Of a stretch of DNA of 64,000 nucleotides, positions 10,624 to 24,616 are shown in pieces. The translations under genes were made by a program, and so were the position numbers. The DNA is from Paramacrobiotus metropolitanus (lineage: Eukaryota > Tardigrada > Eutardigrada > Parachela > Macrobiotidae), in contig NW_026570224.1 of the NCBI RefSeq assembly GCF_019649055.1, forward strand, positions 2,232,001-2,296,000, written 5' to 3'. Positions within the stretch are counted from its first letter, which is position 1. Each line of letters starts with the position of its first letter. The notes under the pieces were generated by a model, which was not told where the DNA came from, made no database searches, and worked only from the letters and a program-made list of their open reading frames with translations.

Positions 10624-13600
10624 TTATATGCAGTACAAAAGGTCACCAATAGAAATTTTCCATTGAGTCATGCAAACTGACGATTTGTTTTCCCATGACC
10701 CACCTGGCCAGCAGGAAAAGAGCGTCTGCCGCACCGCTCGGCGAAATCTCTGGCTCATAATGTTGTACAAAATAGGATTTATTGCGCAGTTCAGATAAAC
10801 GAGGCTTTTAGCAAACAACAGAAACCAAATATCCAGCCAGGAACGCGATACAAATGAGTTATAGATTAGGAGCAAGCGGAATGGCAGCCAGGAAACAGCG
10901 AAGAGGATGACCACGACGATTAACATCCGGTTCACCTGCAACATGTGTTATATACGTAGTCGCAGCATTTGTATCAAATAACTGAGACAAACGATCGAAG
11001 CGCATAAAATTACAACAGCATAATGACTAAAAGGTTTTGTTAATATTTTATAGCAAAATTTTATTAACTAAAATGCGAAACTTATGCATCTGGTAAAGCT
11101 GCTGTTCCACAGTTAATCGATCAGCACGAACACGAACACTACCGGCACGTACTTCGGCATCTACTGTATGACGAAAAGTATCTTCAAGTCGAAGTGGACT
11201 AAGGCAACGCACTTTATAGCCAGATCGGTAGTAAATTTGAAATGATTTTCGAGATTGTCAGTGAAGTGTTAATCAATAGCAAATTTTTCTCGGCAAAATG
11301 CAAATACTCAAATACCACGCCTGAAACTTTAATGGATTTGCTATATTTTCTGGATCCGACACGCGGTTCAGTATTTCTTTATGCTGTATTCGATAGATCG
11401 TGTACAATAAATCAAAATAAAGAAAGGTATTTTATGTTAGATGCAACAAGATACAGCCTCCTAACAGCTTCGGGCTCATCGTTATGTTGACGTTTTGTTT
11501 TTTTACACTATCATATTATTAGCGTGCAGCTGCAGCTGATACAAGCTGTCGCATCATTTGGCTTTTTGCAGTACTTTCAATCAAAAACCTCTAACAAAAA
11601 CGACAAATTAATCACGTCAGCAAAATCACTGGCGAAGTTTGCATATTAACCAATAGCAATACTAGTACTCGCCGTTTAGAATAAGTTTGTGTAATGACTA
11701 TACAACGCCCTGTGACTTAACATCCCTGTAGACTGGTCAGTGGTGTGCGACAGACACTGACATGGAGATGTTTTTTTAATGTGATTACTTACCGAATTAT
11801 TCTGTTTCTGTGGCCATGGATGAGCGCCGCGCGAGGAATGTCGATATATCGACACACTGCCGGCGCTGGTGGAATGCCGGTAGCGTAACGGCTGTTGTTC
11901 GGTTTCCAGCTGGATAGATACTCGCATTGAACCCCCCCGTGACGTTGCGGAATTCTGACGTTTCCGGACAGCATTACCAATGTAAACGTAGGAGACAAAG
12001 GCGGTTAAAAGCGGGACCAAGTAGAATATGGCAAAATCGGCAATGAAAAAGGCACTGTACTGCTCTTTTGACATGCGAAACTGACACTGCTGACGATCTT
12101 TGTAGTGGTTATCCGTCTTCACCTCCGTCAGGGCAAACCACGGACAGCAGTACGCGACGACAATAATCCATCCCCAGAAGATGATTTTTTTCGTCCGCTC
12201 CACGGTGCACACGCGATAAGCCAGGAGTGGGCGGCAAATGGCGATGTAGCGCTCCACCGTAAAGGTCATGATACTGTACATAAGCGAATCGTAAAAGATA
12301 TAAAGGATTTCTTTGACCATGAAATGGCGTGATACAATCAACTGTTTACGCGCTTCCCAAATCGCCACGGCTTATCTTAAAGAATTCAAAACGCCCATTT
12401 TACGCAATTTGAGGATTAATATACGGCCGTACCCCGCTACTAAGCACTTGCTCCTCTTTTCTCATGCACATTTCCATAAGCTTTAAGATCATTAGAAGCT
12501 TAACAGTAAAACATAATTATTTATTTAATTTTTGTTTTAAGTAGTAACTACGACAGGACAGCGGTTATGTGGCAGTCACTGGCTCACTGATATGAGCGAT
12601 ATCGATATTTTGCTCCGTCATCATGATGCATGGCTTGCATACATGGTTTCTGTGTAACAATCTTTATGCAATATAACGCAAAAACGACAGCCATCTTTTA
12701 TTGAATGCTGAGATACCCACACTGTAAAACGTAATACTTGTACAAGTGTATATCGGTGCTAAAGATGGAGAGTAGTTAACTAATGGATACAAGCCATTTC
12801 CGTCCTGGCCTGATGATTAAGTTCTAGAATAAAGCTCTGTCACTTCTGACACTAGATTTATATGCGATGCTGCAGTAATATCGAAAGAAAAGATTGGGCA
12901 AAGTGGAAAACAGCATTACGCTCAAAGTTACATGCATTTTCTGCATAACTACCTAAAGAATATGCATTTCAAGAATATTATGCATTACACTAGTAAATTG
13001 CGAATAATTTTATTACCTTAGACTGCCGACATTGATCCCCAAAAAATTTAGAAAGACAAACACAGCACACCCGGCTGATCCAAACAACCATCGTTTCCCT
13101 ACATGGTGACTAATTATGGCTTCCGGAACGGCAGTAAGCAGCACGAGGAGATCAGCAAACGATAATGACACCTGTCAAAACACAGCTTGATAGTGCTCAT
13201 GATGAAATTCAAAGCGATCTTATACAGGTGTCGGCTTACTGTTTACACTCGTGCAAAAATGAACAGTAAAATATGATCTATCTGTAGTGTATATCGAGCC
13301 TATCATGGGTTACATAACAGTTTTTGGTAATGTTGCATATTTCTGGAGCAGAAATTTACCTGTATAAGTTTACCTTTTCTAAAGGAAAATACGTACAATT
13401 ATTTTAATGTTTGCGTATTCAAGCATATTTTAAGTCAAGTAAAGCGGAAACAACATTTCTTATGGCTTTCTTGCCACGTAAGTGTCTGCTGTAAGCCGGA
13501 AGAGGAAATTGGATAAAAGTATGGATTGGGCAGTGCGGTTGGTCAGGAATTGTGTTGACAGAAGCGTTAAGGCCAGACATCCATACCACCGGCAAGCCAT

Positions 13601-15609
13601 CCACACTTATCCCGAAAATTGCTTTAAATGTTCTTAAGTACATCCGGTTGAAGTTCATTACTTACACAGATTCTGACATATCTCTGTATAGGATTTACTG
13701 CCAGAAGCATAACAAATTCAATTACAACAGCCACATCAGTATATTCAAACTGTGTTGTATGTATAGACCAATTCTGGGATGTTTGCGTACTTTAAACGCA
13801 AATCAGGGATTAAAAGTTATACTGTGGCAGTTTTTATCGCAAGTGAACATCCTGCTTAAATTAAACAGTTATTATACATACAAGCATCCACCGCATCGGC
13901 AGCACGGTTGAAAGTGTTAAAGACCGTGCAGAAATGAATTTTTCAATGTTTAGTATTAATGTGGCGTTGCTGTTGAAAGGCAAATCACATAAAATATTTT
14001 AAAGGCTCTGTCCTTTGCCTACGTATTAATAAAGGTAATCAAGTCATGTGACACATGACTGGATTGTACTTGCAGACTGGACATGTGTAAGTGTGTACCG
14101 TGCAACATAATACTTATATTTTTAAAACTATTGTAATGACGCAGTTGCTACAAATGCAAAGTAGTACGAGAAGCTAATTTCCGCGTGTCAACTGTCATCC
14201 GGTTACACGTGGACAACGGAATACATTATGTGGTGTCATCCTGTACCCCAAATTGTTATTAATTACATCGGCGTGGTTGCGTAATTGCAAACTTAGATGT
14301 TAATGTTTTATGTCTGTAAATAAATATTCTGCATCAATTCGGTTTAGCCTCTTATTTAATCTACGGAGCGTGCAAAGATCGATGAGAAAAAACGCCAAAC
14401 CTAGCGTTACCTTCACTATTCTAGTTGTTTGGAATTCATTTTCCATTACGTTTAAAATCAAATTGAAGGACATTTACCGTCTGTACCATTTGTCTGCCTC
14501 TTATTGGGAAACAGTAAAACTGATAATTTAACAAAAGATTAACCATTTGTTTGCTAATCTTGGTAATAAAAATTGACGATAATGCAAACTAGTTATCGAA
14601 AATATGGCGAAAAAGCGATCAAATGGTACAACGTTTTTATGTTACCGGCCATAACTTGCACTTGAAACAAGAATTAGGTACTGGCAATTCAAACTGATAG
14701 TGAGGGTTTATGTTTTCGTAATTGTGTAAGGACGACCTGTTTTGCGCAAAGTTTTTACGTACGCGTTTTATTCAAAACTGAATAAAATAAGACATCAACG
14801 CATTTCACGAATATGTCCAGAAAACACGACGTCCAAACCGCCCACGTGAGCCTGGACTTCATTGTGGTAGCTCCTGTTTCTCATCCTCTAAAGTCTATAC
14901 TGCCATTCAAGGCTTTTTCACTAAGATTTGTCATGTTATAAATAGAAACTAGACTGTAATTAAAGTTTACGAGAAGATCACTGCTTAAAGTGACAGCAGA
15001 TATTATGATATCAGGTAAAGCTACTGAAATGACTAACTGAGAAAATTCCAGTTGCGACAGTTGTGTCAGGCAATTTTTTGAAATTCAAGAGTTACACATA
15101 ATTAAATGTACCTTTTAAAAATTTGCAATGCATTTTACGACATTGATCTGATAAATTCGATCCCTGATGGCACTCGTACTCAGAATTGTTTGAATAGTAT
15201 TGCAGGTTTAAGCAAAAGAATGAAACTAACGGTAAGTGCAATTTCGGGTTAAAATTTCTGCCAAGTGTTAAACGCACCAGATAAGTGTAAGTTGATGTAC
15301 GAAGACTCCTTGATCGTCTAGCAGCGGCAATTAGGATAATATTTCCCGTTACCCCAACAATAAAGATCACCGAATGAATAATTGTTGCTACAATCCGATA
15401 GCTTATAGGGAAATCATGTATCTCTCCATTATCGTTAGAAGTTGCTTTTAATCCATCGTCGTCCGGTTGTATGTAGTCCGATAGTCGATTTTTTAGCAAA
15501 ACGACACCGCATTTAGCAATTCTTCCTCATTGTCCAGCGTATCATTTGCCGGTATCGTATCGTTAAACACTTGCAATAGTTCCGTTAGGATATGCAGGTG
15601 ATCAGCCAT
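10624..15609 (-). CDS. TRH-receptor-like neuropeptide GPCR (one frameshift in exon 1)
   Basis: Rhodopsin-family receptor at the plasma membrane. Exons: 15609-15278 (N-terminus, TM1), 13171-13017 (TM2 and first extracellular loop), 12273-11793 (TM3-TM5 and long third intracellular loop) and 10935-10624 (TM6-TM7, tail). Splice sites and phases fit. Visible motifs: GNIIL in TM1, SLSFADLL in TM2, TVERYIAICRP after TM3, FAVSWLPF in TM6 and NPILYN in TM7; the paired cysteines are in GSAGC and QQCQF. FLLFAKSLVYLNCAINPILY and NIMSQRFRRA closely match vertebrate TRH receptors. The N-terminus from ATG at 15609 has two NDT sequons, then runs into TAA; the TM1 frame is one base off (near 15485-15500, in a run of T). 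One extra base would give 1281 nt (426 aa) with every phase satisfied. Could be a sequence error or a real lesion. Confidence 0.75.
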
Positions 15610-17336
15610 CACTGTTTTCTTTGTGAGCACATCATTGTCCGTATATGAAAAATAATAATATCACTTCACCATCTCAAAAAACAAATACTCCACGTACATT
15701 ACGTGTGTACATGTGCACAGCTGCCACTGTGAGATTTGCTTTGCAAAGGATGTAATTCCCAGTTAAAGCGCGCGACCGGCTTTGTAATATACCGGCACAT
15801 AATGACACAGGACGACAACCTGAGCTTGACAGGGATTCTCCATCTAATCATTAATAATCGCTCCACTGGCATTGAAAGTTATCGCACCGGAAAGGCAAGC
15901 GAAAGTCTAACACAACTCGATCGGCTTAGTAAATACCAAACAAGGGGAATAAATACGGGGTTTGTATAATGTGGACGGATGCCATGGATTTGCTTAGCCG
16001 TCACTGCAGCATTGTCAACGTATGTACAAATGTGAATAACACCGTCAGCCCGACACCCAGTTGGGCCTGGGCCTTATCCTTATCAATTCGGTAACCGAAA
16101 CCGCTCATTTCTCTTCCCTGTGATCCCAGACGCCGCGGTGGTCTATAATCGGCTGATGCTGTTTTCGAACGGCAAGTACACTTGAGTCTCCGTCACCGAT
16201 CTGTATCAAGGAACAAGATGTATAACGTAATTGGCTGCCCCGTGAAATCTGGATGGAACAAAATCAACAAACCACTGAATAAACCGAAAAACCGATATGT
16301 GCAGTAAACTATGATCAGTATGGTCCAGAAGGACCGATATGTGCTTTGTTTTAAAAAAACTCAAGGTCTGTGAAATCGGTAAACCTGTTAGTTTAAAGTG
16401 ACTAAAAAAAACTATTTAGGTACGCACGATTGCGTAGAGCCCGAATTAAATTATTTTAAATTAAGTTTAAACTGACTTAAAAAACTCTCTATTTACGATT
16501 GCGTAGAACCTGAATTAAATTGTTTTAAAATTAAATAAATTCTTTAGGTACGGCATGTTATGGTTTCTTAGTCAAAAATGCAATTATGTACCAAAACAAT
16601 ACTAGTAATAAATGTTACCAACTGATGCCAGCTTCTTCCTTTTGGTACTAGAAAATATTCTCGCGTACGAAATTCTCTCAGCTGAAGGCCAACAGTGAAC
16701 CTTGTAGTAAAAGCACACCAGAAATTCTTTTCATCAAAAAAAGGGTTTACCAACACAATAAAAAATTGCACTTCATTACTTTAATCAACCGATGGCCTCG
16801 AGCCCCTGATATGCGTTCGAATCGGTGTGAAATACCACCCATAGTTCCTACACCACAAACGTTTCTGTGAATTGATTAGAATTTCGAAACAATCCTTTAT
16901 GGGAATACTTCATTTAAACGTCCCGACTACCAAAAAAGACCGACCAGTAAATGTTCGGTTTGGATGTTCTGTGCGAACTATCAAAACATCTAGGCGTGCA
17001 ACTACAGACCTGTCTGTACAGAGCAAGAGTGCTATACAAACGTTTTTTGGACAATTGCTTACAATGTTAGCGTAATCCAGTGGTGTACTGCTATACGGAA
17101 TGAAAATCGTGGTTACCGGTGGCTCTTAACAGGGCTACCTGCGAACCGGATACGGTCTAGTCAACACCTGTTCCTTACTGTCCACATCCCGCTTAGTTAG
17201 TTATAGTCGGGTTTTTGAACAACTATAACTAAAGTTACCGAGTAAGTACAGTACGCAGAGCAGATGCAATACCTATCACTGTCTGGACTAACCCGTAAGA
17301 TACCGGCAGACTGCGAGTTTTCTTATGCAATTTAGT

Positions 17337-18276
17337 CGTAGTCAAGCTGAACAGACAGAGCTACTTTTATAAGAGGTCCGGACAGAGCGTAGAAACTTTT
17401 CGCCGATGCGATGTAAGAGCACAAGCCCCACCTCAGAACCAGGCAGAGGGAGGGCTTCTAGCCTTCCAAATGCCACGTGTTCCAGCTTACTCATTCCATT
17501 TACAACTAGACTGCAGCTACACACAGCGCTCGTGAATTTAAGACGTCCCTGTTCATGGTAATAATCAACCACAAATCAACAAATATAATACAAATATGTT
17601 AATGTTTGAAATTTAACTATCAACTGCCAGCGCTTGCCATCATTGTTATTTTGGTGGCTATTGCTTATTAAAGTGTACAAAATTTAAATTCTATGTGGAT
17701 ATAGGTCTATAGGCACAATAACCATGAAATTAATGTGACATAATATTATGCTATTTGTATTTGTATAAACTGATATGCTATTTGTAACTAATAGCAGATA
17801 GCAGATTCTATGGCGGCCGTTTACTAAGCCATAATTCTGTAATAAACACCACCGTTATAATAAGGGCTTTATTTACAATCATAATCATAAAGCGAGAAAA
17901 CATCCGTAATCACAAAATAAAAATAATAATATCGGGAATGGATGCCCATCATGCCCTGGTAGTTTAGCAGAAAAATAGTTCCATAACCATTGACTTGTAT
18001 CGGCACTGGCATTTCCAGTGTGATACCGGTATTCACGATAGCCATTGGTCAGACATGCTCGTTTTTATGACAGCTATTGGCCAAGCGAAGACCAATGTGA
18101 ATTGCCTATTTCACCGGACCCGGTATTTTATGGCCACCGGGTCCCGAAGAAAATAGAATGGTTTGTTTGCACAGTCATCGCATCGGCGGATGTTTGAGCA
18201 TAGGCAGATCATAGTGCGGCCGGACCTTGATAACTCTCTCTGTACTCTATCGCTCTGTCTGTTCAGCTTGACTACG
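17337..18276. mobile_element. 940-bp non-autonomous DNA transposon with TIRs and TSD
   Basis: A perfect 25-bp inverted repeat (cgtagtcaagctgaacagac plus agagc) occupies 17337-17361 and, reversed, 18252-18276. It is flanked on both sides by the direct repeat ATTTAGT (17330-17336 and 18277-18283), a perfect 7-bp target-site duplication. No transposase is encoded inside, so it is a MITE-like or internally deleted element. The superfamily is not certain; hAT-type elements make 8-bp duplications, and other families give 7. Confidence 0.85.
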
Positions 18277-18660
18277 ATTTAGTTTTGCAACCAGAGTAGA
18301 TCAAAAAGAATGGCAGAGGCAAAGCCGCAGTCGTTTCTTGTGATCTTCAATATAATTGTGCATTGCTATGCGGGCTATCATGTGTTCGTAGATTACAAAG
18401 GCAAATTGTGCAGTACTCTTTAATTTTCCCCCGCATTAGCGATACAACTGGACGCAGAGTATACATTTGTATACTGCCGCACAGGCCGTATAACACATGT
18501 ACACCAATCTCATCGCAGTTTCTGCACTACTTTCTTGTTAATACTCTTTGAACTATGCAACTGTTTTCCGAAGCGGAAAATTCTTGGTAAAAAGTATCCA
18601 TATGAATGCATTTTAGAGATTGAACGATTACAAAGGTGTGTTGCACGATGATCCTGTAAT

Positions 18661-18798
18661 CAGCCAGCTCAACATAGATTTTAATTATTGTGGGTCATAA
18701 CGTTGTGATATTTGTATATTACCTATAGCCAGCCAGCTCAACATAGATTTTAATTATTGTGGGTCATAACGTTGTGATATTTGTATATTACCTATAGC
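18661..18798. repeat. perfect 69-bp tandem duplication
   Basis: The 69-bp unit beginning cagccagctcaacatag and ending ttacctatag is present twice in a row without differences seen, which suggests a very recent duplication or an assembly artefact. Confidence 0.85.
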
Positions 18799-21700
18799 CA
18801 AGTGTGATCTGGATATTATAGCCAAGGTTTTTTAAAATATTTTTTATCTCAGCTTTTATTTCGTTTTTTCTTTTTTAATTAAAAAAAGCAGGAGATCCAT
18901 ACCTACTAACAAGCCAGTTAATAACACTATTTTACTTTATATGATTTTTAATAGCATTTTTCTTATAAATCGTCTCTAATGTCTTGCAAACGTAAAAAAA
19001 GTAATATAGTTTACTTAAGATTTTTAACTTTAACTTTTATAATACTTTACCTATTTTTAATTTAAAGTAACAAGAAATTTTTTTCCGTGAAGAAGGAAAC
19101 GGGAGGGAGGATTTTATTTAAGTTAACTGCACAAACGATCTATGAATTGACAACAAAATTAGTATAGCCAAAAAAACGTTTTTAAATTCTATAAAAAATT
19201 ATTTTTAAAAAAAATTTATACATTTCGCTGCTTCATCTCAAGTGATTCATAATTTCATTCACCTCATGGAGCGTAGAATTATTTTTTGACCATGCTGTGC
19301 GTTAAACATACATTGTGCTGTTCACTTCTCAAAATTTATTATTCATCGCTTTTATTATTTACCTGAGTTGCAACTCTTTGTTATTCATAAATTTGGGTGG
19401 TTTTTGTTGCATTTGGCTCCATAGCCACGGTTATTTCCACCGCGTGTTTTGCTGCTGTTACAATATTCTCTTTGCGAACTGCTTGTCTTGTATAAGAGCT
19501 TTTTGTTAGAACCGGCTAGTCAGTCATACGAGTGCTTACGTCGACTCCTAAAGCAACCGTAAAAAGTCAAAGGTCAAAGTCGTGCCGAAATCCCATGAGA
19601 CGAAGAAGTAAATTGTCCCAGACTCCCGGTGTTACAAAAACAACGGTATCTCAAAAGACAATTTGAGACCAGCGTTTTCGGTGCGCGCCATGATTAACGT
19701 TTATAAAAAAGGCACGTGTGGAGCGCCCGACTAATCGTACTGGAACTGCAGCGCACTGAGCTGGTGTTGGGGGAAATCTCCGTGTTTGTTTTGTTTACTT
19801 CTGACCTGTTTCTTTGGGAAATTTTCATGTAACCGATTACCGAGTATTAATATTTCTTTCTGTTGATTTACTGCATGAAGCTGAAAATCTTCAAACCATG
19901 CCAAATTACCTGTCACCCACCTTCGTTGTGAAACTCATTCGAAGTACTTTAATTTAATCTTCTACAATTGTATTATCTATAAAACCTTTGAGCTCATCGT
20001 CAATTACTTTAATTTTTCTCTAATTCAAGCTAAACGCTATCTGCACAAATGTTAAGCAAAATTCCAAGTTCTCAATATGATGATACTACTGATATGATAC
20101 TACCTCCATGGGTTACTCACTTGCTACTGATAACACCGGTACCGTTCGTCTCCATAACTGAAAATCACCCTTGAAAACAAATCTCTAGTAAATAAATGGG
20201 AATTCATTTACTGCGAAAGCGAGAAGATGGATCGCCATAAAGCTTCGGGTGTCTCGAAACGCAAATTAGAATGTTTTAGGATTTTGCTTCCCTTTTACCA
20301 CCTAACCGGATGTTGCACGCACAAAGCTTTCATGCCATTGTATAGAAGTCGTCTGGCTACACAATGCATGTGTCACAAAGCAATGCAAAAAATATGTTTT
20401 TTAGTTGTTCTAGGCGAATGCTTTCGTGCATGTACACGTACGAATATATGGTACCCAAAACTGAGTGCATGACTTCCCTTAACCCTGTAAAAGTAAAACT
20501 ACGTAACCAGGAATATTTGCGTATGGGACATACAAAAACCAGTATTCATTATTCTTGCCGTATGGTGCGCATGTTTGCAATCTGTCAAATTTCTGAGCGA
20601 AATTTTGTTCTAGAAATTTTTGATTAATTATCATTAGTATATAGGTAATACACACATAACGGACATGCTTCCCTAAAATATAACTAAGCATAACATGTAA
20701 GTACAGATACAAACAGATGTAGATAACCTCAGAAAACCTAAAACCTTGTGGAGTGAACCTTGTGGAGTCTTTATGGAAGCTTGTGGAACCTTGTGAACCT
20801 AAAACCTTGGAGTCTTTATTCTTAAATTAATCATTCTGGAACAATACTGTACAGTAAAGTTAGGATGTGTGTAATTATTGGTGATCCCAAGTTCAGTTTA
20901 AAGTGAAATTACTTTGGAACGTTTATTCTTTGAACTATCAAAATATTTTATAGAAAACAGTGCATGTTTACCAAAAAATTTCTCCCATAATTACATAAAA
21001 ATATACAAGCAAAAAACTGAGCCTGTTGAAATATTAGCTTATTTTAGGGTGGTTAGTGTGCAGTTTGAACAATATCCAAAATCATGTACCGATGAGCATT
21101 TAATCGCTGCAAATATATATTTTGACAAAAATTGTACTCGGACTAACTGCATTAACCATCCGACGTTCATAGAGAACAAATAATAGTCCGGTTACATAGC
21201 GCTGACTTTTTAAAAGGCACTGAGAAAACTGTCAGAATCAAAGTCCATTGAGATAACGCAAACCAACCGCTACCGTGATATTGTTTAAACTTCAACAACG
21301 ATAACGCTATGTAGTGACAAAATCGCAGTGCGAACGCTGTGGTCACGTACGCCGTAATACTCGTATATAAGTTATTTGACTGAAAAATTAATAGACAATT
21401 TCTACGAGACGGCTCTGGCTGTACTCTCGCCACGGCTCTAGCCATTGGTATTGCTGCTGCCGCATTTTGCCCACATTGTCTAATAACAAAGTTGTAATTT
21501 TTAAAATGATGAAACATGGTTTTCGAAAGTCAGCGCTTTGGGACTGGTGAACACGAATTTCGGTTTACTTTCCGATTATACATTTTTGCTGTCTCGTCCC
21601 TTACATCGAGATTCATAAGGAGAATTAATTTGACTGCTTGACCTTAAAATTGCAGTTGTAAAGGTAGTGTAGATGGCACAAATTAACAGTACAGACATCT

Positions 21701-24052
21701 CTCTCAATTGCCAATTTAACATCCCAAACACCTGCAGGATTACAGTTTCGTCTTTATATCCCTGGAAACTGCATAAATTTTCCACGTATCGTCTAAATAA
21801 ATTTATACGTTGTACAACCGTTTTAAGGAGTGGAATAATTCATTTAAAAAATTTGTAAGAAAGAACACAAAAAATAAGGAAGTGAAGTGCTGAACTCGCG
21901 CCAACGAAATGTACGTGGCTAAAGGTCACTAGTTGCATCAACGGGCACATACAATAAACGCGTCTCCACTATATTTAATTTGATAAAAGATCAGAAGATT
22001 GTACTGTACCCGGAACGTCTTCTAAAAACGTCTTCTAAAATGCTCCACGAAACTTTTTTACAGTGATACTGTGTTTGTAGGATTAAATGTCGGTTTGACC
22101 GCTCTTCTGGTATCGTTAAATGGGGTGATGTACCCTTTCCAAGATCTCTGCTGTTACCAATAGCATGAAAGGGAGAGGCTTGGAACAGTTGCAGCAGTAA
22201 CGACCGGAAGCTGGTCAACGATCAACTTCATATATGTACCTACGTAGTAATAGCGGCGGTAGAGAGGTATCAGCTCGTATTGTTTTTATTACGCAAACGT
22301 GCGTCGAAAATGGTATAACGGTATGGCACAAGGTTATCGCAGGAGCTCATATATACAAAGTACAATACACTGTATTAGCGCACAATTCACGAAGAATGAG
22401 TGTCGCGATCACACGGGGTATGCACTAATTAAGCGCAGGTTCTAGTTCTCAGATATGCTTGACCGTCGGATGTACATGACAAATACTAAAATTTTCCAAA
22501 TTACTGTTCTGTTATTTCTTTACAACCACAGCCAATCAATTGTCTCTAGGAGCTGCGCGTTCTCAAACTGACCTTACAGTACCATGTTTTTTAACTGACC
22601 GATGCTTTCATTCTTTTGCTTATTTGTTACTGAAAAGTAGAAGATTATATGATAGCTGCGTCGCTAGTTGGAAAATTGAAAAGGGAAGAAGCACATAATT
22701 ACTGCTTCTGGAACAAGTTGTACTACTTTCTGCTCTACTCGGATACTCTGATATTTACGTCAATGTTTTCTATGAAACGTTGCTATTCAAGTTAATATCG
22801 CATGTCATATGTGTGATATATGTGTAACAGTAGCTGAGGAGCTTTTTTAAAGGTAAATCCTGAACTCTGAAACAGAAACACACATCCCAAATTGAACGCC
22901 TATGTGTATACAGCTTTCCGCGTCATTTAAACGTGACGCAAAATATTTTAAAAAGTGCACGGATGACTTTTGGCCGTTCATCTCATGACCTCATCCTGTC
23001 TAGACTGAAACACCAGCAAGAAACTGGTTATCGCTGACATCTACGCTCACCTTTGCATTGAATGCTAGTAAATCACACAGTACTCTGTATATTTGCGTAA
23101 AGATATCTCTAATCCGTTCGTATTGTCGCGGTTGATCAGGTAGTGGTTTTTATTATTGTTGCAAAAACTGAGTGTGTATCTGCATCTAAACTTTCATTGT
23201 TGTAACATTGTTTGTAGGTGACTGCTGCTGTCCGACACTACTGGAGGGTACGAGTAATTTTGCTAATTATGTTGTGCTGCGCCACAGGATCCGAATTGGT
23301 GTAGTACTACGCTTACGTTAGCATAACGACTTAAACGTTGATGCTAACGCATGGCCTGATGTTACGTTTAGAGATGAAACTAATAGTTTCCAGCCCTGTT
23401 ATTTCGGGAGTTCGCAGTCGGTAATGGACAACTCCTCCGTTGGAAGCTAGGCTGCTCCTTTATGCGCATGTTCTGCTACACAGCACGTATATATGCCGGC
23501 TTGTCATTGATTTCCGTCAACTCACCCGGCGTACGTTGTACACATACACGGTGTGCTGGTACATCACTTCCCACTTACGTCAGTACTCGTACACGGACGG
23601 GATGTCAGCCGGCGAGCCGCTTGTGGACAGACAGGGAGACAGAGAACGCGCAACGTTAAACGCGAAAAGGATTGAGTCGGCAAGAGATCAGTAGAATAAT
23701 TGTAACTGGAATCGCGCGCGCTCGCGCTCGTCCTAATACAGCCGATCGCGGCTGGCTGGGCCATGCCGTTTGCACCGTTGATCTCCAAGTACGGGAGACC
23801 AGCCAGATGGTTCCTGTGTTGTGTTATGTGTGTGTGCACTCGGTCTTCCACACTATCATTCTGATTCTCGCCAAATATACTCCATGTTTCCAGCCCTGTA
23901 CACTGCGAGCACGGTGTGTGTGTGTAGTGAGCACAAACAGGCAACTGCACGATGCCCGCGATCGACAAGCACCAACATTTATAACATTCACTGGGAAAGA
24001 TATATTATATATGTACACCAACATGTATGATCAGCACAACCCGACGTCGTCG

Positions 24053-24079
24053 TATAAATCGACGCGGCATTACTCAGTT
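24053..24079 (+). promoter_or_regulatory. candidate core promoter of the GPR158-type gene
   Basis: TATAAA at 24053-24058 is followed about 21 bp later by TCAGTT (24074-24079), an initiator-like motif, in a GC-richer stretch 540 bp upstream of the first coding ATG. The spacing is a little short for a classical TATA-Inr pair. Confidence 0.3.
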
Positions 24080-24616
24080 TGTTTCCCGAGTCAAAAAGAC
24101 AAACCGACCTATTTGTCTGGAATTTGAATAATGTTGATACGTAATATGCTACTTAATATTATGCATACAACGCGCGCTGCTTACGTCGGCTAAGCGATCG
24201 TTAGCTAATTTTCTTCAATCGCTGGTAATTTTACTCACGGCTTTTTCATATATGTTTGACAGAAATATTTGTGCATCTTTGTGCAGTGTAGGAAATATTT
24301 TATGGGTGTTCACAATCAATCAAATATGTGACACGCGTTGTTATACACGGCCATTATGCTGATGAAATCCAACTGCGAACAAGTTTTCCATCTGCGGTGA
24401 CAATTTGTGCGGTGTGTATGTAACCGGGATGAAGTAGAGCACATTGGGATTTGCATTGCCCCCTCGATTGCAATTTCATTACCGCTATGACAAGGATTGT
24501 ATTGTGCTGGCCGTATGCGGCCGTAAATTAATGGATATGTACATAGATTGCGAGCAGCTAGCCGTCGCCGCCAACATCTTGGCAGCTCTCAGCCGGTGAA
24601 TGACCACAGCGCGAGC

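Larger units (their letters stand above)
15610..24046. other. long region without a recognised gene
   Basis: No open frame here carries recognisable protein content, and none joins across good splice sites. It contains a small transposon (17337-18276), a 69-bp tandem duplication (18661-18798), an imperfect two-copy repeat near 16427-16560 (tacgattgcgtaga followed by gaattaaatt), and diverged repeats of ccttgtggag near 20740-20815. It is also the upstream region of the GPR158-type gene. Confidence 0.5.

Noticed and set aside
23440-24127. Several overlapping open frames of 65-150 codons on both strands
   Set aside because: GC-rich sequence with few stops just upstream of the GPR158-type gene; no recognisable protein content. 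More likely promoter or 5' untranslated DNA.
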